The notes beneath the pieces are model-generated. The model ran no database searches. It had not been told where the DNA came from and saw only the letters and a list, made by a program, of their open reading frames with translations. Position numbers and translations under genes: made by a program. This document shows positions 1-5,675 of a DNA stretch of 7,928 bases, piece by piece. The DNA comes from an uncultured Clostridium sp. (lineage in GTDB: Bacteria; Bacillota; Clostridia; Clostridiales; Clostridiaceae). Each line of letters opens with the position of its first letter. Position 1 is the first letter of the stretch. The stretch spans positions 1 to 7,928 of the forward strand of contig CAMNZV010000069.1 in NCBI GenBank assembly GCA_946575275.1. Direction: 5' to 3'.

Positions 1-54
1 GCCAAGGAGTTGAAAGGCAGAGTTGTCTTCCTAAGACCGCTTGGCCTCCGACTT
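1..54. other. Sequencing adapter (MGI/BGI DNBSEQ) with 10-base index, not genomic DNA
   Basis: Positions 23-54 match, from memory, the 32-base MGI/BGI adapter in reverse complement (it begins TTGTCTTCCTAAGACCGC and ends CCTCCGACTT). Positions 1-12 (GCCAAGGAGTTG) match the end of the partner adapter arm. Between them, 13-22 (AAAGGCAGAG) is exactly 10 bases, the size and place of the sample index. The block is 29/54 G+C, against a very AT-rich remainder, and the change is abrupt at 54/55. The apparent hairpins here (GCCAAG with CTTGGC, GTCTT with AAGAC) belong to the adapter. The likely cause is read-through of a short insert assembled onto a contig end. The true genomic sequence starts at about position 55. 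Confidence 0.95.
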
Positions 55-83
55 CCATCAAAATACTTTATTCTAACTTCCAT
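55..83 (-). CDS. 5' end of an unidentified gene, cut off by the adapter junction
   Basis: An ATG at 83 is preceded by a good ribosome binding site (GAGGT, about 8 bases upstream) and by an extended -10 promoter candidate at 119-127. Only nine complete codons (MEVRIKYFD) lie in genomic sequence. Beyond position 55 the open frame continues through the adapter and is meaningless. The N-terminus vaguely recalls the start of clostridial dUTPase-like proteins (IKYFD), but nine residues are far too few to assign a family. The gene would be transcribed leftward, away from the SpaA-like gene whose terminator lies just upstream of it. Confidence 0.5.
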
Positions 84-118
84 AATTATTAACCTCACTT
101 TTTATTTGTTTCTAGGCT

Positions 119-127
119 ATTATAACA
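119..127 (-). promoter_or_regulatory. Extended -10 promoter candidate for the leftward truncated gene
   Basis: On the minus strand the sequence reads TGTTATAAT, a perfect -10 hexamer with the TGn extension. It lies about 36 bases upstream of the ATG at 83, overlapping the foot of the terminator of the preceding gene. No good -35 is seen, which is tolerable for an extended -10 promoter. The same 9-mer occurs before the TtcA-like gene (5056-5064). Confidence 0.35.
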
Positions 128-166
128 TAAAAATAAGGGCTATTACATTTAGCCCTTATTTTTATG
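126..166 (-). terminator. Intrinsic terminator of the SpaA-like gene
   Basis: A perfect 16-bp inverted repeat (126-141 with 151-166) encloses a 9-base loop. Read leftward it forms AAGGGCT / AGCCCTT at the top of the stem with a T-run (TTATTTTT) in the 3' arm. It begins immediately after the TAG stop codon at 167-169. Confidence 0.85.
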
Positions 167-793
167 CTATTTATTACAGTTTTTATTAACTGTATTAATT
201 ACATAAATAGTACTACATTTATTACACTTATCAAGTAAAACTTCATTCCAATTAACATATACAGGTTTGTTAAAATAATTTTTATCTATTATTTGAATTA
301 TCCTATAACTTCCAAAAGGAACTTTTTTAAATTCTACTTTTCCATCACAATCCGTAGTTTTAGATTGTATAAGTTCTGGACATACACCATTTATTTTATA
401 TAAATTTACCTTCAATCCCTTAATCCTAATTCCCTCTAAAGCTTTTAATGTAGAAATCACTTCTATTTCTCCAAAATCATTGCATTCTACATCAACCTTT
501 TCATTCCATTCATCATGGCAATTATTCCATTTGTCTTCTTCAATCTCTATGTCTTCCCTATTCTCTTCATAAATTTCTTCATCATTAAAATAACATTTCA
601 TTTCTTCAGGTTCTAATTTATTTTCAATACAACCTTTATCAATTATTTCAAATTCATTACTTTCCTTTCCACAATTATAGGATACATCTTGACCATCACC
701 ATAACTTATTTTAAAATTCACCTTTAGATCTTCCTTAACCTTTTGAATTTCATTCATTAAATAGTCCATATTGTTTTCATTATCTATATCCAC
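167..793 (-). CDS. Cysteine-rich acidic protein with C-terminal SpaA/Cna-B-like (prealbumin-like) domain
   Basis: This is a 208-residue protein of unknown role. The start is a GTG at 793 with AGGAGG seven bases upstream; a downstream in-frame ATG (residue 9) lacks such a site. Residues 61-105 are very acidic. Residues 108-204 look like a SpaA/Cna-B beta-sandwich: GLKVNLYKING, then TTDCDGKVEFKKVPFGSYRI (146-165), matching the family pattern T-D-x-x-G-x-x-x-F-x-x-L/V-x-x-G-x-Y. Family members are usually repeated stalk domains of secreted, sortase-anchored pilins and adhesins. Here there is one domain, no signal peptide, no LPXTG and no transmembrane helix. Ten cysteines (41, 55, 67, 92, 104, 138, 149, 190, 193, 206) are unusual for that class and suggest metal binding or disulfide cross-linking, for example in a spore layer. 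That last point is inference. It is divergent from a polysaccharide deacetylase and monocistronic with its own terminator. Confidence 0.8.
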   Translation of the reverse strand: MDIDNENNMDYLMNEIQKVKEDLKVNFKISYGDGQDVSYNCGKESNEFEIIDKGCIENKLEPEEMKCYFNDEEIYEENREDIEIEEDKWNNCHDEWNEKVDVECNDFGEIEVISTLKALEGIRIKGLKVNLYKINGVCPELIQSKTTDCDGKVEFKKVPFGSYRIIQIIDKNYFNKPVYVNWNEVLLDKCNKCSTIYVINTVNKNCNK

Positions 794-822
794 AAGTATT
801 CCTCCTTTACCTACTTTATATC

Positions 823-852
823 AAAATATGAAAATATCAAGGTATATGTGAA
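823..852 (-). promoter_or_regulatory. Possible sporulation (mother-cell sigma) promoter for the SpaA-like gene
   Basis: On the minus strand TTCACATAT (852-844) is followed after 13 bases by CATATTTT (830-823). The latter resembles the CATAnnnT -10 element of sigma-E/sigma-K promoters. It lies about 30 bases upstream of the GTG start. The region is so AT-rich that chance matches are likely, and the spacing is short by Bacillus standards, so this is tentative. Confidence 0.22.
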
Positions 853-878
853 TTAAATTAACAGATCTGCACATACTA
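850..878 (+). promoter_or_regulatory. Possible sigma-G/F-like promoter for the deacetylase gene
   Basis: GAATT (850-854) and CATACTA (872-878) are separated by 17 bases. The second element matches the CATnMTA -10 pattern of forespore sigma-G promoters exactly, and the first matches the GMATR -35 pattern in four of five bases. It lies 36 bases upstream of the ATG at 915. B. subtilis pdaA, a spore-cortex deacetylase, is sigma-G dependent, which makes the match interesting but not proven. Confidence 0.25.
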
Positions 879-914
879 ATAACATATCTTAAATAGAAAT
901 GGAGTTTAATTATA

Positions 915-1616
915 ATGAAGCAATTATTTAAAATTCTTTGTTTATCTTTAATGATTTCAACAATAAATATTAATACCTTTGCAAAGGAAGAAGACTTATC
1001 CCAATCAAAGGTTATTTATATTACCTTTGATGATGGTCCTGGTGGAAAAGTTAATTCTGATATTTTAGACACCTTAAAGAAAGAAAATATTAAGGCTACT
1101 TTCTTTTTAATAGGGGAAAATGTTCCTCTTGAAAAAGACCTAGTTAAAAGAATGTATGATGAAGGACATGCAATTGGACTTCATAGTATGACTCATGAAA
1201 AATGTAATTTATACACATCAAATACTGATTTTTTGAAAGAAATGTTAGACACTCAAACTGCTATATATGAGGTAACAAATTATAAACCAACTATTTTAAG
1301 ATTTCCCTTTGGATGTAATAATTCCTGTTATAGGTTAAAGGCATCTCTAATAGATTTATTACATGAAAATAACCTTAAAATATATGATTGGACTGTTGAT
1401 ACAACAGATGGTGCAAACTATAATGCTTCACCTTATATAATAACCAAAAATGCTATTAGCAAAAATTCTAACATAACTCTAATAATGCATTGTAGTCCAT
1501 TGCACAAAAATTCTGCTTTAGCATTACCACAAATTATAAAATACTATAAGGATAATGGTTACGAATTTAAAACAATAGATGAAACAACCCCTGAAATTTA
1601 TCATTATATAAAATAA
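915..1616 (+). CDS. Secreted polysaccharide deacetylase (NodB domain, carbohydrate esterase 4)
   Basis: This 233-residue enzyme is predicted to remove N-acetyl groups from peptidoglycan or a related glycan outside the membrane. Residues 1-23 form a signal peptide (KQLF, hydrophobic core ILCLSLMI, likely cleavage after TFA). The NodB motifs are all present: TFDDGP (37-42, D39 catalytic base and D40 metal ligand), HSMTH (90-94, both His as metal ligands), RFPFG (129-133), DWTVDTTD (158-165) and LIMHCS (189-194, His192 as catalytic acid). The mature part is little more than the catalytic domain, similar in size to PdaA-type enzymes, with no added LysM, SH3 or choline-binding domain. The ribosome binding site GGAG (901-904) lies ten bases from the ATG, slightly far. 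It is the only plus-strand gene, divergent from the SpaA-like gene and ended by the shared terminator at 1617-1658. The substrate (spore cortex or vegetative wall) cannot be told from sequence. Confidence 0.92.
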   Translation: MKQLFKILCLSLMISTININTFAKEEDLSQSKVIYITFDDGPGGKVNSDILDTLKKENIKATFFLIGENVPLEKDLVKRMYDEGHAIGLHSMTHEKCNLYTSNTDFLKEMLDTQTAIYEVTNYKPTILRFPFGCNNSCYRLKASLIDLLHENNLKIYDWTVDTTDGANYNASPYIITKNAISKNSNITLIMHCSPLHKNSALALPQIIKYYKDNGYEFKTIDETTPEIYHYIK

Positions 1617-1658
1617 AAAACTTTGCATTAAAAGAATTACCTTTTAATGCAAAGTTTT
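1617..1658. terminator. Bidirectional intrinsic terminator between convergent genes
   Basis: A perfect 18-bp stem (1617-1634 with 1641-1658) has a 6-base loop (AATTAC). Rightward it ends in AAAGTTTTCTTT, leftward in AAAGTTTTTTATTTT, so both strands have a T-run. It starts directly after the deacetylase stop and ends just before the trpP stop, serving both. Confidence 0.9.
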
Positions 1659-1660
1659 CT

Positions 1661-2179
1661 TTATATCTTATATCCTGTTTTCCTCATTGTTTCTTCTACA
1701 ACCTTATATAATATTAATCCAATTATTACATTTAATATAGCCGTTGGTAAAACTATAGCAGTTACAGTTGGTATTATCATATTCAATGGTAATTCTATCC
1801 CAATTAAAGCATAACTAACTAGGAATATGGTTCCACTAATTAAAGTTCCAACAAATAACACAATTCCTGCTAAAAGATTTTTATTTAATTTGTTTCTAAG
1901 CGGAATAATTAAAAGGTAAACAATATTACATGTAAGTAACTTATCAATAAGGTTTGGAATTTGTCCACCTGGTGATTTTGTAGTTAACGCTGTAAATATT
2001 CCAAGAATAATTCCAGTAAATAATGCCGTTTTGTAATCACAATTTATAAGCATTATTATAAATAGTATTGCTAATGCAAAATCTGGTTGCATTGGTAGTC
2101 CAAAGGAAGGTGCTATCATATGTAGTACAACACCTATTGCAATTAATATTGCATTAATTATCATTTTTTTAGTATTCAT
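1661..2179 (-). CDS. trpP: Tryptophan transporter TrpP
   Basis: This integral membrane protein is predicted to import tryptophan. The sequence is recognisably TrpP (B. subtilis YhaG): MQPDFALAILF (30-40), ALTTKSPGGQIPNLIDK (64-80) and an otherwise hydrophobic chain with about six membrane segments (roughly 6-24, 34-47, 51-66, 80-95, 102-125, 133-160). I chose the ATG at 2179, which gives 172 residues, the length I recall for the Bacillus protein. It is preceded five bases upstream by GGGGG (2185-2189). An in-frame ATG at 2191 has no ribosome binding site and its own codons form that GGGGG. The gene begins 21 bases after the stop of the EAL-domain gene, with no terminator, promoter or T-box leader between, so it is probably the last gene of that transcript. 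Confidence 0.88.
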   Translation of the reverse strand: MNTKKMIINAILIAIGVVLHMIAPSFGLPMQPDFALAILFIIMLINCDYKTALFTGIILGIFTALTTKSPGGQIPNLIDKLLTCNIVYLLIIPLRNKLNKNLLAGIVLFVGTLISGTIFLVSYALIGIELPLNMIIPTVTAIVLPTAILNVIIGLILYKVVEETMRKTGYKI

Positions 2180-2184
2180 TTTTA

Positions 2185-2189
2185 CCCCC
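2185..2189 (-). promoter_or_regulatory. Ribosome binding site that fixes the trpP start
   Basis: GGGGG on the minus strand lies five bases before the ATG at 2179. The alternative start at 2191 would place this site inside the coding sequence and leave AT-only sequence upstream, so the shorter protein is favoured. Confidence 0.6.
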
Positions 2190-2200
2190 ATAATATATGT

Positions 2201-3904
2201 TTAAGCATTTATAACAATCTCTTTGTTTAACAAAGATTTTATGTCCTCAAATTTTTCTGGCTTGCTGTAATAAAATCCTTGAACAGAATCACACCTTATT
2301 CTTTTTAGATATTCTACCTGTTCCTTTTCTTCCACACCTTCTGCTACTACATACATGCCAAGTTCATGAGAAAGATTAACAATATTTTCTATTATACATT
2401 CACTTTTTCTATTCTCCATTAAATCAACTAAAAAACTTCTATCAATTTTAAGTACATCAATAGGCAATTTAGTTAAATAATTTAAGGATGAGTATCCTGT
2501 TCCAAAATCATCTAAAGCTATACTTACACCTAAATATTTAATAGCTTCTAATTTGTGTTTATTAGAACTAATAGACTTCATTAGTGTACTTTCTGTTATT
2601 TCCATTTCAATATACCTTAATGATACCTTATATTTCTCACTTAACTCAATTAAGTCATTTAATACAGTTCCATAAGTTAATTGTACATCTGAAAAATTAA
2701 CAGCAACTTTGAAATCATCATAACCTTCTTTTAATAGTTCTCTTATTTTTTTAAATACCTCTTCTAAAACAAATTTTCCAATTGGAATTATTTCCTTTGT
2801 TTTTTCTGCAATTGGTATAAAATGATTAGGTGTAACATTTCCAATTTCACTTGAATTCCATCTAAGTAAAGCTTCAAATCCATTTACATAAGAAGTTTCT
2901 AAATACACCTTTGGCTGAAATACAATAAACATTTCATTTTTGCTTAATGCTGTTTTCAAACCTTCTTGAATTGAAGTAAGTCTAATGGCTTCATTATTAA
3001 TCTTTTCATCAAAAATTCTTAAGGTACTGTGTCCACTTAAATTTGATGAGTTCATTGCTACATCAGCATTTCTATGAAGTTCGCTAAAGCTTTTCCCGTT
3101 ATCTGGAAATACAGAGGCTCCAATACGTGCTGTTACCTGTATACTATTCCCATTAACTATAAAAGGTTCCTTTATAGTTTCTTGAAGAACTTTTGCAAAA
3201 TCTTCTATTTCTTGAATAGAATCAATATCTGACTTAAAAATAATAAATTCATCACAACTATATCTGCAAACTAAATCTTCCACTTTAACATATTCAAGAA
3301 CTCTGTCTGCCACCTTTGATAAAAATAAATCTCCTATTTCAAATCCATATGAATCATTTATATGTTTGAAATCATTAATATTAACAAGTATTAATGCCCC
3401 TCTTATTTTATTTTTATCACTTTCTATTAAGTAGTTATTAACTACAGATTTCATAAAATCTTTTGTTGGTAACTGTCCATGTAAATCATCTGAAATTAAT
3501 GATTTAAGTAAATTTTCTAATTCTATTTCTTTGGTAATGTCTGTTATATAACCACAATAACAATATATTTTTTTGTTTTCATCCATAAATGGCTTAATTT
3601 TAATTTTTACCCATAATTGTTCTTTTGACTTTATTTTTAATTTAAAGGTTAATTGTTTATTTTTACTTAAAATTTCTTCCCACTTCTTAATATGGTTAGT
3701 AGATTTCAATCCCTCAATATATTGAAAACCTTCTTCCCATGAAATAATAATTTCTTCTGTTTTTTTACCTTTGATTTTTTTTACTATATTCCCAGATAAC
3801 ATAAATGTTTTTTCATCAATATAGCAAACAAACAAAGTTTCATCTGATACATCCTTTAATTCATTAGGTAATAACTTTGAATAAAGTAATTCCTTAATTC
3901 CCAT
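2201..3904 (-). CDS. PAS-GGDEF-EAL protein, predicted c-di-GMP phosphodiesterase
   Basis: This 567-residue cytoplasmic protein has no signal peptide or membrane helix. Residues about 20-128 form a PAS/PAC-like sensor (GYITDITKEIELE at 118-130 is a typical PAC end). Residues about 140-300 form a GGDEF domain and 305-560 an EAL domain. The GGDEF motif is changed to SCDEF (216-220), and the metal-binding aspartate of the D-x-D-x-F-K motif is Asn (NINDFK, 175-180). There is no RxxD I-site, so cyclase activity is unlikely. The EAL domain keeps its catalytic set: EALLRW (344-349), Asn403, EITES (435-439), DDFGTGYSSL (465-474), Lys486, E522 in AEGVE and QGF (542-544). The expected activity is hydrolysis of c-di-GMP to pGpG, with the PAS and dead GGDEF domain regulatory. 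The start ATG at 3904 has GGGAGGT eight bases upstream. It is followed closely by trpP and preceded by a microprotein gene. Confidence 0.92.
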   Translation of the reverse strand: MGIKELLYSKLLPNELKDVSDETLFVCYIDEKTFMLSGNIVKKIKGKKTEEIIISWEEGFQYIEGLKSTNHIKKWEEILSKNKQLTFKLKIKSKEQLWVKIKIKPFMDENKKIYCYCGYITDITKEIELENLLKSLISDDLHGQLPTKDFMKSVVNNYLIESDKNKIRGALILVNINDFKHINDSYGFEIGDLFLSKVADRVLEYVKVEDLVCRYSCDEFIIFKSDIDSIQEIEDFAKVLQETIKEPFIVNGNSIQVTARIGASVFPDNGKSFSELHRNADVAMNSSNLSGHSTLRIFDEKINNEAIRLTSIQEGLKTALSKNEMFIVFQPKVYLETSYVNGFEALLRWNSSEIGNVTPNHFIPIAEKTKEIIPIGKFVLEEVFKKIRELLKEGYDDFKVAVNFSDVQLTYGTVLNDLIELSEKYKVSLRYIEMEITESTLMKSISSNKHKLEAIKYLGVSIALDDFGTGYSSLNYLTKLPIDVLKIDRSFLVDLMENRKSECIIENIVNLSHELGMYVVAEGVEEKEQVEYLKRIRCDSVQGFYYSKPEKFEDIKSLLNKEIVINA

Positions 3905-3981
3905 AATATAATACCTCCCTTATACATATTACATGTAAACTTTAATATTATATATCCCCCTAATGATATTGTGGTTAATGT

Positions 3982-4083
3982 TTATTTATCTTCTTTAGTT
4001 TTTTTGTCCTTGATTAATGAAGTAACTAAGGCTGCACAAGCTCCAATTAGAACTATAAGTTTACCAGTTTTTTTTATTTTCAT
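3982..4083 (-). CDS. 33-residue single-span membrane microprotein
   Basis: This short gene has a strong ribosome binding site (GGAGG, six bases before the ATG at 4083) and ends in TAA at 3982-3984. The peptide has a basic N-terminus (MKIKKTGK), a hydrophobic segment of about 17 residues (LIVLIGACAALVTSLI) and a charged, lysine-rich tail (KDKKTKEDK). That is the layout of a small single-span membrane protein, or less likely a short secreted leader. The GACAA core gives a small-residue face that could support helix packing, which is inference. It lies between the TtcA-like gene (84 bases) and the EAL gene (77 bases), with no terminator before the EAL gene, so co-transcription is possible. No family is recognised. 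Confidence 0.72.
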   Translation of the reverse strand: MKIKKTGKLIVLIGACAALVTSLIKDKKTKEDK

Positions 4084-4122
4084 AACATTCCTCCAAATAA
4101 ACTATTTTACTTTCTACATACT

Positions 4123-4128
4123 ATTATA
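4123..4128 (-). promoter_or_regulatory. Candidate -10 box upstream of the microprotein gene
   Basis: A perfect TATAAT on the minus strand (within GGGTTATAATAG) lies 39 bases upstream of the microprotein ATG. The hexamer 17 bases further up (AGAATA) is a poor -35, so the call rests on the -10 alone. If real, it could serve the microprotein, EAL and trpP genes as one transcript. Confidence 0.3.
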
Positions 4129-4167
4129 ACCCATATAGGCTAATGTATTCTAGTGTTAAAATATAAT

Positions 4168-5031
4168 TTAATCATCAAAATTTTCTAAAAACAAATGTTT
4201 TTCTCCATTTTTAGTCCATCCAATAATATTATTCATATCCACATTTTCTGTACTTTTAAAAATAGATTTGTCCACACCATCAAAATTTTTCTTAAGTTCT
4301 TTAATTAATTCTTTTATTTCATACCTTTTATTACCTATTTTTTCTGCTGCAATCATACATGCACAATTTAATGGCCATATTCCACTATAATTTATGAATC
4401 TTTTTATAGCTTCCTCTTCAACTAAATATAGTGGTCTTATTAGTTCAAGACCATTAAAATTTTTAGCCTTTAATTTTGGAAGCATTGTTTTAAAATTTCC
4501 TGCATATAAGACATTTAGCATTGTTGTTTCTATAACATCATTATAATGATGCCCTAGTGCAAGTTTATTACATCCAAGATCCTCTGCCTTTTCATATAAA
4601 AATCCTCTTCTCATCCTTGCACAAAGATAACATGGATAATCCTTTGCCATTTTGTCTACAACCTCAAAAATACCTGATTCATAAATGTGGGCAGGTATTT
4701 CCAAATACTTTAAGTTATCCTCTAATAACTTTCTAATATCTTTATGATAGCCTGGATCCATTACTATAAATTCAAGATCAAATTTTACATCACCATGCTT
4801 TTGCAATTCCTGTAATATTTTAGCCATTAATATGCTGTCCTTACCACCTGAAATTGCCACTGCAATTTTATCTCCCTCATTAATAAGGTTATAATTTTTT
4901 ATTGCCTTTATAAATTTAGACCAAATAGGCTTTCTGTATCTTTTAACAATGCTTCTTTCAATTTCCTTTAATGGTTTTTTATCCTCTTCTGGAATAAGTC
5001 TTTCACAACCTTTTCCTGCTATACTACTCAT
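4168..5031 (-). CDS. TtcA/TilS-family PP-loop ATPase, probable tRNA 2-thiocytidine-type thiolation enzyme
   Basis: This 287-residue cytoplasmic enzyme belongs to the N-type ATP pyrophosphatase family, which adenylates a tRNA base before sulfur insertion. The PP-loop is SGGKDS (61-66). CYLC (134-137) together with the later NCAC cysteines (C223, C225) matches the cysteine layout that holds a [4Fe-4S] cluster in TtcA. LGHHYNDVIETT (159-170) and LIRPLYLVEE (197-206) are further TtcA-family signatures; Asn164 replaces the Asp seen in E. coli-like members, which I believe is common in clostridial homologues. The start ATG at 5031 has GAGGTG seven bases upstream. It is 37 bases downstream of the nitroreductase stop and has its own promoter candidate in that gap. 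Whether the target is cytidine 32 or another position in this organism is not shown by sequence. Confidence 0.85.
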   Translation of the reverse strand: MSSIAGKGCERLIPEEDKKPLKEIERSIVKRYRKPIWSKFIKAIKNYNLINEGDKIAVAISGGKDSILMAKILQELQKHGDVKFDLEFIVMDPGYHKDIRKLLEDNLKYLEIPAHIYESGIFEVVDKMAKDYPCYLCARMRRGFLYEKAEDLGCNKLALGHHYNDVIETTMLNVLYAGNFKTMLPKLKAKNFNGLELIRPLYLVEEEAIKRFINYSGIWPLNCACMIAAEKIGNKRYEIKELIKELKKNFDGVDKSIFKSTENVDMNNIIGWTKNGEKHLFLENFDD

Positions 5032-5055
5032 TTTTAATCACCTCATACATGAGAT

Positions 5056-5084
5056 ATTATAACAGAAATTAATACTTATTATAA
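5056..5084 (-). promoter_or_regulatory. Extended -10 promoter candidate for the TtcA-like gene
   Basis: Minus-strand TGTTATAAT (5064-5056) gives a perfect extended -10, with a weak TTATAA -35 at 5084-5079 and a 17-base spacer. A start point near 5049 would leave a leader of about 18 bases holding the GAGGTG ribosome binding site. It lies in the short gap after the nitroreductase gene, so the TtcA-like gene can be expressed independently of it. Confidence 0.42.
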
Positions 5085-5575
5085 CTCATTATTTCATTTA
5101 TATTTTTACGTACTTTTTTCCTTGGTGTATCCTCACTTCCATATCCTAGGGATATTACAAGAAATATTTCCCTATCCTTTGGAATTTCTAGTATCTTTTT
5201 TATTTTTTCTTCATTAAACCAACCCATAAGACAAGTTCCAAGTCCAAGTTCTGCAGCTGATAAAGCAATGTGTTCACAGGCTATACCTATATCCATAGAT
5301 GAATAGTCCTTCTTTTTAATAAGTTCTCCTGCCTTAGATGTTATGTTTCTTTTTTCTCCAACTGCAATAATAAAACAAGGCACTGATAATGCAAATTTAT
5401 TAATTCCTATAAGTGGATTGTACAAACTTTTTGCAATTTTTTCTAACTTGTCATCATCATCAACTACAATAAACTTCCAGGGTTGTGCATTACAGGCTGA
5501 TGGTGCAAGCCTACTACATTCAAGGATCTTCTCTATAATTTCTCTGTCTACTTTTTTATCTGTGTATTTTCTCAC
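5069..5575 (-). CDS. Nitroreductase-family flavoprotein, N-terminus cut by an in-frame stop (probable pseudogene)
   Basis: The surviving open frame encodes 168 residues from a GTG at 5575. The family is clear: SRLAPSACNAQPWKF (21-35), GLGTCLMGWF (111-120) and LGYGSEDTP (143-151), as in small FMN-dependent NAD(P)H oxidoreductases. Upstream the same frame continues as VNKRES and, beyond a TAA at 5594-5596, as MDFLE from an ATG at 5611 with AAGGAG five bases before it. The expected protein would therefore be about 180 residues starting MDFLE-x-VNKRESVRKY, with a sense codon (probably Leu) where TAA now stands. Residues R10, S12 and R14 of that frame correspond to the FMN-phosphate-binding set of the family. 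Restarting at GTG loses R10 and S12, and that GTG has only a weak upstream AGAGAAA. Either the gene is inactivated, translation reinitiates 18 bases after the stop to make a poor flavin binder, or the stop is a sequence error. Confidence 0.82.
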   Translation of the reverse strand: MRKYTDKKVDREIIEKILECSRLAPSACNAQPWKFIVVDDDDKLEKIAKSLYNPLIGINKFALSVPCFIIAVGEKRNITSKAGELIKKKDYSSMDIGIACEHIALSAAELGLGTCLMGWFNEEKIKKILEIPKDREIFLVISLGYGSEDTPRKKVRKNINEIMSYNKY

Positions 5576-5593
5576 ACTTTCTCTTTTATTTAC

Positions 5594-5611
5594 TTATTCT
5601 AAAAAATCCAT
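5594..5611 (-). pseudogene. Original nitroreductase start and premature stop (codons 1-6)
   Basis: The ATG at 5611 with ribosome binding site AAGGAG (5617-5622) begins MDFLE and stops at TAA (5594-5596). Downstream codons in the same frame read VNKRESVRKYTDKK, the standard nitroreductase N-terminus. A single base change from a Leu codon such as TTA to TAA explains the break; no frameshift is needed. Confidence 0.7.
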
Positions 5612-5675
5612 AATTACTCCTTCTATATATTCTATTTCTTTAATTTCACTATTAACTTTTGTAAAGGAACCATCA

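Noticed and set aside
1..54. G+C-rich nested hairpins that resemble a tRNA- or small-RNA-like structure
   Set aside because: The sequence matches an MGI/BGI adapter with an index; the inverted repeats are part of the adapter arms.
2192..2200. T-box or other riboswitch for trpP
   Set aside because: Only 21 bases lie between the EAL stop and the chosen trpP start, and no leader-like structure is visible.
3905..3981. TATAAT on the minus strand at 3947-3952 as a promoter for the EAL gene
   Set aside because: No acceptable -35 at 16-19 bases and no TGn extension, in a region made almost wholly of A and T. It remains possible but is not supported enough to list.
4168..5031. Asn in the HHYND motif of the TtcA-like protein as a disabling change
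   Set aside because: I believe clostridial homologues often have Asn here, and the PP-loop and cysteine ligands are intact.
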